From assembly GCA_003486385.1 (NCBI GenBank), contig DNFT01000077.1:1-11605 (forward strand): 11,605 nt of DNA, written 5' to 3'. The notes below the pieces were generated by a model. That model had not been told where the DNA came from and made no database searches. It saw only the letters and a list, made by a program, of their open reading frames with translations. The translations under genes were made by a program, and so were the position numbers. Positions 6,563 through 11,605 of this stretch are shown here, piece by piece (positions within the stretch are counted from its first letter, which is position 1; every line of letters starts with the position of its first letter). Origin of the DNA: Eubacterium sp. (lineage in GTDB: Bacteria > Bacillota > Clostridia > Lachnospirales > Lachnospiraceae).

Positions 6563-7736
6563 CCACGCCCACCTCCCCGTCAAATGCCCTTATCCCCAGT
6601 TCAAGCGCCTTGGTATAGAGCTGTACTCCTCTATCGCTGCCTGCCTGCTTCTGCGTGCGTATACCGTCAAGCATCCTCGCGGTATACATACCCTTTAGCG
6701 AATTTTCCTTTGCCAGTTCCTCATAATCAATCAGAAGTCTTGAATTATCCCTTACCTTGATATAATAAAATTTTCCCGCAAGCCGTGCCGACAGCTCCTC
6801 CACGGAAGCTGCTGCCTCCTCGCAGACATCACCGATGAGTGTAATCTTATACATGTTATCTTCCGCCCTGTTCTCCGTGATGAGCACACAGAACGCATCA
6901 TCCTCAGCCACACTCTGCGCCGCCCTGCATATCATGTCCACAACCTCGGATCGGCTTCGTGCCTGTGTGATATCGACACTGACATGATAATACCTTCTTC
7001 TTGATGTGCTCACATACTCTGTTATAAGCTCATGTCTTAACAGCTGCTGCTTAGACAATTCCCCTGTATAAAAACCCTTTATTCCATCCTCGTCAAAACC
7101 CTGCCCCTCTATTGTTCCCGAATACGCAAACAGTGTACCGCCAATTCTCTGAACCCTTGTCTGCTTATGCACATGTCCGAGTGCAAGATAATCAATACCG
7201 CTCTTTTCTATATCCTCATCCGTAATCGCGTTGTATTCACTTCTTCCGTTCTTTCCTACAAGCTGGCCATGAAGTATTCCTATATTAATAAGCTCATCCT
7301 TAGGAAGCCTCACCCCCATCAGAAGCCTGTCCGTGACATAGCAGTTCTCAAAACCGCAGCCCCATATACGGTAGCCCTTATCCCTGCGTTCAAGCACCTG
7401 CGGCGTACCACTGAATATCGTGACATTAGCACTCCAGCCCTCCTGCCTGTATGGGGACGTCAGCGTATATGGGTCATGATTTCCCGGAGCTATATATATA
7501 TCCGTCCCGGGTATTCCTGCAAACGCCTCCTTAATCTGCTCTACAACCGCAGCCTCAACCTTCTCGCTGTCAAATAGGTCACCCGCAATCAGGAGAATAT
7601 CTACCTCCTCATCCCGGCAGTAATCTATCACCCGCAGAAAGCTCTGCAATATCTCTGCTTTTCTCTGCCTGCTCCTAAGTCTGTTAAGTGCAAACTCCAT
7701 ACCGATATGAACATCGGCGCAATGAACGAATTTCAT
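6552..7736 (-). CDS. YhaO-like SbcD/Mre11-type DNA exonuclease (metallophosphoesterase)
   Basis: The 394-residue protein has all core metallophosphoesterase motifs in order: CADVHIG (D8, H10), GDLFD (52-56), GNHD (85-88), the ILHG histidine (156) and GHVH (187-190). These bind two metal ions, usually manganese, used by Mre11/SbcD nucleases for double-strand exonuclease and single-strand endonuclease activity. The C-terminal 200 residues are a mixed capping and partner-binding region. The start at 7736 (MKFVHCADVH) is fixed by the family N-terminus and by AAGGAGG about 6 bases upstream; a start at 7811 would add 25 unlikely residues. It is the first gene of the operon with the YhaN-like ATPase and the CmpB-type protein. 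The partner's membrane segment argues for YhaO rather than classical SbcD. Confidence 0.9.
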   Translation of the reverse strand: MKFVHCADVHIGMEFALNRLRSRQRKAEILQSFLRVIDYCRDEEVDILLIAGDLFDSEKVEAAVVEQIKEAFAGIPGTDIYIAPGNHDPYTLTSPYRQEGWSANVTIFSGTPQVLERRDKGYRIWGCGFENCYVTDRLLMGVRLPKDELINIGILHGQLVGKNGRSEYNAITDEDIEKSGIDYLALGHVHKQTRVQRIGGTLFAYSGTIEGQGFDEDGIKGFYTGELSKQQLLRHELITEYVSTSRRRYYHVSVDITQARSRSEVVDMICRAAQSVAEDDAFCVLITENRAEDNMYKITLIGDVCEEAAASVEELSARLAGKFYYIKVRDNSRLLIDYEELAKENSLKGMYTARMLDGIRTQKQAGSDRGVQLYTKALELGIRAFDGEVGVDEN

Positions 7737-7795
7737 GTACAGCCTCCTTGTTGTATTATATTTTATAGGGTAATATTTATAATAAAAAAGTATGA

Positions 7796-7824
7796 TTGCC
7801 AAATTACTCATAAAAGCGTATATT
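7796..7824 (+). promoter_or_regulatory. Sigma-A promoter of the flippase gene
   Basis: TTGCCA (7796-7801) and TATATT (7819-7824) are 17 bases apart, giving a start near 7831 and a leader of about 50 bases. The complementary strand reads TTGGCA over the same -35, with AT-rich -10 candidates 15-17 bases on, so the divergent nuclease operon may start from an overlapping promoter. That second promoter is less certain. Confidence 0.55.
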
Positions 7825-7881
7825 ATATTTACGTTTTGAAAATAAATATTTATACATCAGTCACCGATAAGGAGTCCTCTT

Positions 7882-9498
7882 ATGTCTGAGAACCGGAAAA
7901 CCAACTTTATCCGTCAAGGCACGATTCTTGCCATGGCATCAATAATAGTACGAATGATAGGCATTGTATATCGTATTCCAGTAGCCAATATTATAGGTGA
8001 TGAGGGAAACGGTATCTATGGTGCCGCATACGAAATATACAATCTTGCACTGATTCTCTCCTCATACAGTCTGCCGCTTGCAGTCTCAAAGCTTCTCTCA
8101 GCTCAGCTTGCAAAGGGCTGTTACAGGACAGGAAAGAAAATCTTCACCGCAGCGCTCATCTTCTCATGTATATCCGGCGGGCTTATGGCACTGCTTATTT
8201 TCTTCGGAGCCGGTTTTATAGAAACATATTTTTATAGTAATTTTACAGGAATTGCAATTCCATTAAAAGTACTTGCCATCACAATTTTCGTTGTCGCACT
8301 TCTCGGAACCCTGAGAGGTTTCTTCCAGGCAAGAAGAACCATGATTCCAACCGCGATATCACAGGTTCTTGAACAGCTTGTCAACGCGGCGGGAAGCATA
8401 TTCTTTGCATGGTCATTCATACGCGGACATGCGGATTCCGAAATATCCGCAGGCTGGGGTGCTGCCGGTTCCACAATGGGAACCCTGCTCGGTGCCGCCA
8501 CAGGCCTGTTCTTTCTTGTATTTGTATATATTATATATCATCCTATTGTAAAAAAACAGCTTCACCGCGACCGCAGTATCGACGATACAGGTTATTTTGA
8601 AATATATAAAATGCTGATTGCCACTATCATCCCGGTAATTCTCGGACAGACTGTGTATCAGCTCAGCGGCGTTATCGACAGTATGATGTTCTCAAAGCTC
8701 GCAGCAGGTGATAATGTCTCAACCTTATATGGTGTGTACAGCACTAAGTACAAGCTTCTTGTAAACGTGCCTATCGCTATCGCATCCGCCATGGCATCAT
8801 CCTTGATTCCGACTCTTGTCGCCGCCTTTACAAAGGGTGACAGAAAAGCCATGAAGCAGAAGATAGCTGTATCGGTAAAGGTAAATATGATTATCGCCTT
8901 CCCATGTGCCCTCGGTCTGACCTTCCTCGGAGGTCCTATCGTGCGCATGCTGTTCCCATCATCCGACTATAAGCTCGGCGGATGGCTGTTAGCGGCCGGA
9001 AGTGTGGCTGTCATCTTCTACGCTCTATCAACCGTGACCAATGCTGCGCTGCAGGGCATAAACCTTATGCGCATGCCGGTAAAGCACGCAGCAATATCGT
9101 TATTGATACATGTAGTACTTGTATTTATACTGCTGAAATTCACAAGACTTGGAATATACACTCTGGTAATCGGAAATGTGACGTATCCGCTCGTTGTCTG
9201 CATACTCAATGCCATCTGCGTGAACAGACATCTCCGCTACAGACAGGAATACAGGACGACCTTCTTAATTCCTGCAATCTCAAGCGTAATAATGGGTGGC
9301 TGTGCACTGCTCATATACCGCCTTGGCTATACACTGCTTCATTCTAATATAATTTCATGCATTATAGCAGTTATCGCTGCCGCCATCATCTACTTTGTGC
9401 TTATATTACTTCTTGGGGGATTAAACGAAAGTGATTTGCCGGACTTCCCTATGGGAATGCGTATCGGGCGCCTCGCTAAGAAGCTTCATCTTATGTAA
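7882..9498 (+). CDS. MOP-superfamily lipid flippase (SpoVB/YtgP/MurJ-like)
   Basis: The 538-residue protein is a polytopic membrane protein with roughly 14 hydrophobic segments. It belongs to the polysaccharide/oligosaccharide flippase group of the MOP superfamily. The N-terminal signature is typical of the SpoVB/YtgP branch: RQGTILAMASIIVRMIGIVY (11-30), the YRIP turn, GNGIYGAAYEIY (42-53), then SYSLPLAVSKLLS. The central region carries LEQLVNAAGSIFF and later VLGQTVYQLSG. Members move undecaprenyl-linked precursors across the membrane; in Bacillus YtgP acts as MurJ for lipid II, while SpoVB works in spore cortex formation. Which applies here cannot be told from the window. The start at 7882 has AAGGAG 7 bases upstream. 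The gene has its own promoter and a strong terminator, so it is monocistronic and divergent from the nuclease operon. Confidence 0.87.
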   Translation: MSENRKTNFIRQGTILAMASIIVRMIGIVYRIPVANIIGDEGNGIYGAAYEIYNLALILSSYSLPLAVSKLLSAQLAKGCYRTGKKIFTAALIFSCISGGLMALLIFFGAGFIETYFYSNFTGIAIPLKVLAITIFVVALLGTLRGFFQARRTMIPTAISQVLEQLVNAAGSIFFAWSFIRGHADSEISAGWGAAGSTMGTLLGAATGLFFLVFVYIIYHPIVKKQLHRDRSIDDTGYFEIYKMLIATIIPVILGQTVYQLSGVIDSMMFSKLAAGDNVSTLYGVYSTKYKLLVNVPIAIASAMASSLIPTLVAAFTKGDRKAMKQKIAVSVKVNMIIAFPCALGLTFLGGPIVRMLFPSSDYKLGGWLLAAGSVAVIFYALSTVTNAALQGINLMRMPVKHAAISLLIHVVLVFILLKFTRLGIYTLVIGNVTYPLVVCILNAICVNRHLRYRQEYRTTFLIPAISSVIMGGCALLIYRLGYTLLHSNIISCIIAVIAAAIIYFVLILLLGGLNESDLPDFPMGMRIGRLAKKLHLM

Positions 9499-9543
9499 TT
9501 AAGTGGAAATATCTTTAGAAAATCAATTTACAATGCATTTCAC

Positions 9544-9583
9544 CGGACAGCAGGGCTTAAGCCTCACTGCTGTCCGTTTTTTT
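9544..9583 (+). terminator. Intrinsic terminator of the flippase gene
   Basis: CGGACAGCAG (9544-9553) pairs perfectly with CTGCTGTCCG (9567-9576), with a 13-base loop and T7 (9577-9583). It ends the plus-strand flippase transcript. The minus-strand side has no T-run. The loop holds the stop codon of the convergent OLD gene, so the 3' arm and T-run also encode that protein's last residues. Confidence 0.88.
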
Positions 9584-11437
9584 ATTCTCAAAATATACGA
9601 AGCTGTCTATAGCATCCAGAATATCCTTGAAGGCATCCCTGTCTGCCTCCTCAATGTATCTGTTCAGAATCTCCCTCTCACGTTCTCCCTTATATCTTCC
9701 GTAAAAAATATCATAAAGATTATGTCCTCTGACATATATCCGTATATTTTCCATATTGGCAATTATATCCTCACGGCTGTCTATAGTTATTCCCAGCCGC
9801 TCACACATATTCTTCATGCTCTTTAGCTTAAACAGATATTCCCTGTACTTCGAGTATAGAATGTCATAGAACCGGTCAACGCTCTTAACCACACCTATCC
9901 TTGTCATTATTTCAGGGTCGAGGAAGTAATTCTCAAATGAATAATACTTGAGTATAAGTACATTCTTCTCAGTAACACGCGGAAGATTTCCCTTGTCCGC
10001 CTTTCCCCTTTCCCTGTAATAACCGCATAGCTGACGTTTAAGCTCGTCGGCATCCTTCGCATCACCATCCCGTATCATAAGGAACTGATCTTTTATATAC
10101 AATTTATTTATATACTTTAAGTTGGCATAAGTCTTTATATTGGTGCAGCTGTTAGTCGCAATAATCGCAACACGCCTTAACTGACCGTCCTCATCATAAG
10201 TCTCGCCATAGTATTTTCTGAGCAGCAAAGGCAGTCTGCTCTCGTCCTGCTTTCCCTCCACAAAGAAAACAAAGCTGACATTCATAAGATCATTTGCCGA
10301 ATACCCAAGATCATTCAATATCCTGTCAATATCCGGTTTCTCTCTCACCTGTGTGTAGCCCTCATCACCTATATACACCTGTTTAATCTGTCTTGAATTA
10401 AAGTTAAATATCATATTAGGCGAATGTGTTGAAAAAATCACCTGATTCTTCTTGGACAGCTTGTATAAAATCCCGCCCGCATTCTTCTGAAGCTGTGGGT
10501 GCAGATAGCTCTCCGGGTCTTCAATCATAATAATACATGGTATCCTGTCATCATCCTCCGCATATGTTTCAAGCAATGACAAAATATACATGCTTTTCAG
10601 CCCTTCCCCCATCTCGGCTATCGTGTTGGTAAAGCCCTGCGCCTCATTCTCGACATACACCTGCGGTATCGCATTGCGCATGAGTGTGTCATCAACCTTG
10701 AGTATCAGCCTGTCACGTCCACCGTTTTTTATGAAGTTATTGTTAAGCCGCTCAAGAAAGTCCTGCATGTCAAGCCTTGTAAGCTTATACTGGAAAAGTC
10801 TCGCAGATTCAAAAATGCTTAGCTCCGAAGCCTTCTTGTTCTCAATCATGCCTATGCACTGAAAGCAATTGTCACACTTCTTTCCGACATCAAACATACA
10901 ATTCCCATCTGAGAGAAGCTTAAGCTCCCTGTCCCCAAGGAATATATCCCTCTGCAGCTCTGTAAGCTCCCTCTCATGTGAGATGAAGTGAAGAGTAGGA
11001 AATACCTCCGGAATATATCTGTTATCCTTCTTAAAGCCGTCAAAATAGCGTATTTTCCCCTCCGCATTCGCTATATATGTGAACGATAACACCCCTTCGC
11101 TGTCCTCTGACTCCACCGCATACGAAGGCAGCTTCGACTTAAAATCCTTCTCCCACGCCGTATACCTCTTATAGTGGCTCACCACTCCGTACCTGTTAAG
11201 GAGAGCAAGGTCTGCGCGTGTGATCTCAAGCCTCACCCCAATCTCAATATTGCTCCCGACAGTATTGAAATCTTCCTTCTTAATCGCATACTGCCCCGCT
11301 GCCGCCCTTATCGCATCAAGAATAACCGTCTTTCCCACGCTATTCTTCCCGACAATTATAAATGCGCTCTCGATGTCATTTATCTCAATGCTTTTTATTG
11401 ATTTAAAGTTCCTGATTGACAACGATACAATTCTCAT
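9557..11437 (-). CDS. OLD-family ATPase with TOPRIM nuclease domain and a four-cysteine insert
   Basis: The 626-residue protein has an N-terminal ABC-type ATPase: Walker A GKNSVGKT (30-37), signature-like MGEGLKS (276-282), Walker B CIIMIEDPE (301-309) and switch histidine STHSPNM (336-342). A TOPRIM nuclease domain follows, with its glutamate in FFVEGKQDE (E394) and the DGD motif at 457-459, then a helical tail containing FENYFLDPE. OLD proteins are ATP-regulated DNA nucleases, several of which act in phage exclusion. No UvrD/GajB-like helicase gene is adjacent on the visible side, so it looks like a stand-alone class 1 OLD rather than Gabija. An insert at 180-194 has C180, C188, C191 and C194 (C-x7-C-x2-C-x2-C), suggesting a zinc or iron-sulfur site. 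The start at 11437 has GGGGAG about 9 bases upstream. Confidence 0.85.
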   Translation of the reverse strand: MRIVSLSIRNFKSIKSIEINDIESAFIIVGKNSVGKTVILDAIRAAAGQYAIKKEDFNTVGSNIEIGVRLEITRADLALLNRYGVVSHYKRYTAWEKDFKSKLPSYAVESEDSEGVLSFTYIANAEGKIRYFDGFKKDNRYIPEVFPTLHFISHERELTELQRDIFLGDRELKLLSDGNCMFDVGKKCDNCFQCIGMIENKKASELSIFESARLFQYKLTRLDMQDFLERLNNNFIKNGGRDRLILKVDDTLMRNAIPQVYVENEAQGFTNTIAEMGEGLKSMYILSLLETYAEDDDRIPCIIMIEDPESYLHPQLQKNAGGILYKLSKKNQVIFSTHSPNMIFNFNSRQIKQVYIGDEGYTQVREKPDIDRILNDLGYSANDLMNVSFVFFVEGKQDESRLPLLLRKYYGETYDEDGQLRRVAIIATNSCTNIKTYANLKYINKLYIKDQFLMIRDGDAKDADELKRQLCGYYRERGKADKGNLPRVTEKNVLILKYYSFENYFLDPEIMTRIGVVKSVDRFYDILYSKYREYLFKLKSMKNMCERLGITIDSREDIIANMENIRIYVRGHNLYDIFYGRYKGEREREILNRYIEEADRDAFKDILDAIDSFVYFENKKTDSSEA

Positions 11438-11461
11438 ACTGTGTACTCCCCCCTTTTACTT

Positions 11462-11490
11462 AGTTTATGCCTGTTAATTGCGTAACGCAA
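11462..11490 (-). promoter_or_regulatory. Candidate promoter and dyad operator for the OLD gene
   Basis: On the minus strand TTGCGT (11485-11490) and TAAACT (11462-11467) are 17 bases apart, about 25 bases before the start codon. A perfect dyad TTGCG-TAA-CGCAA (11478-11490) covers the -35 element, which would suit repressor binding. The boxes are only partial matches to consensus. Confidence 0.35.
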
Positions 11491-11523
11491 ATCAGCCAGT
11501 AACCAGTTATGTAATTTTAGTGC

Positions 11524-11565
11524 CAGAACATGCCTCTACACCCTCAGCCGCGTATAACGTATAAT
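11524..11565 (-). repeat. Right copy of the inverted repeat pair
   Basis: Read on the minus strand, 11565-11546 matches bases 1-20 of the plus strand at 18 of 20 positions, and the AGGG and CATGTT-TG blocks follow in the same order with small insertions. It lies about 90-130 bases upstream of the OLD gene. No other gene or clear signal was found between 11491 and the window end. Confidence 0.55.
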
Positions 11566-11605
11566 GTTTATGTATATCACGTCTTTGGGAGAAGCTTAGA
11601 TGTTC

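Noticed and set aside
9557..11437. Gabija GajA subunit
   Set aside because: OLD and TOPRIM motifs fit, but no GajB/UvrD-type helicase gene is adjacent within the window: the downstream neighbour is a flippase and the upstream 168 bases hold no gene.

Overview
The window reads as chromosomal DNA of a Clostridia bacterium, most likely a Lachnospiraceae-type gut or rumen Firmicute. This rests on protein style (tandem CmpB-type membrane protein, YhaO/YhaN pair, ECF S-component, SpoVB/MurJ-like flippase), strong AGGAGG-type ribosome binding sites and sigma-A-like promoters. No species marker is present, so the assignment is an inference.

Left part (1-2700, all minus strand). Bases 1-38 carry a repeat that recurs inverted at 11524-11565. 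A 19-bp perfect stem-loop (77-158) follows. A probable 29-residue microprotein gene (189-278) sits behind a promoter whose 19-bp spacer holds a dyad, the layout used by MerR-family regulators. Next come the out-of-frame 3' end of a lost GNAT acetyltransferase (355-429), overlapping the end of a uridine-kinase-like gene (386-1021), and an ECF-transporter S-component (1044-1622). A 350-bp gene-free leader precedes the S-component; it is rich in inverted repeats and has a promoter nested inside a terminator-like palindrome. S-component and kinase form a probable uptake-and-trap operon with an unidentified substrate. A HdeD/DUF308 membrane protein (1989-2522) has its own promoter.

Middle part (2722-7736, minus strand). 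A tight three-gene operon runs YhaO-like (SbcD/Mre11-type) nuclease, YhaN-like (SbcC/Rad50-type) ATPase and a tandem CmpB-type membrane protein. The ATPase has a membrane-spanning segment where Rad50/SbcC would have a zinc hook. A divergent intergenic region (7737-7881) separates this operon from a plus-strand MOP-superfamily lipid flippase (7882-9498), which ends at a strong intrinsic terminator.

Right part (9544-11605). The convergent gene (9557-11437, minus) is a single-gene OLD-family ATPase/TOPRIM nuclease with an inserted four-cysteine cluster; its stop codon lies inside the flippase terminator. Its upstream region holds a dyad over a candidate promoter and the second copy of the terminal repeat.

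No tRNA, rRNA, CRISPR array or intact transposase was seen. The points most worth following up are the structured leader before the S-component/kinase operon, the MerR-like promoter driving a microprotein, the cysteine cluster in the OLD protein, and the inverted repeats at both window ends.
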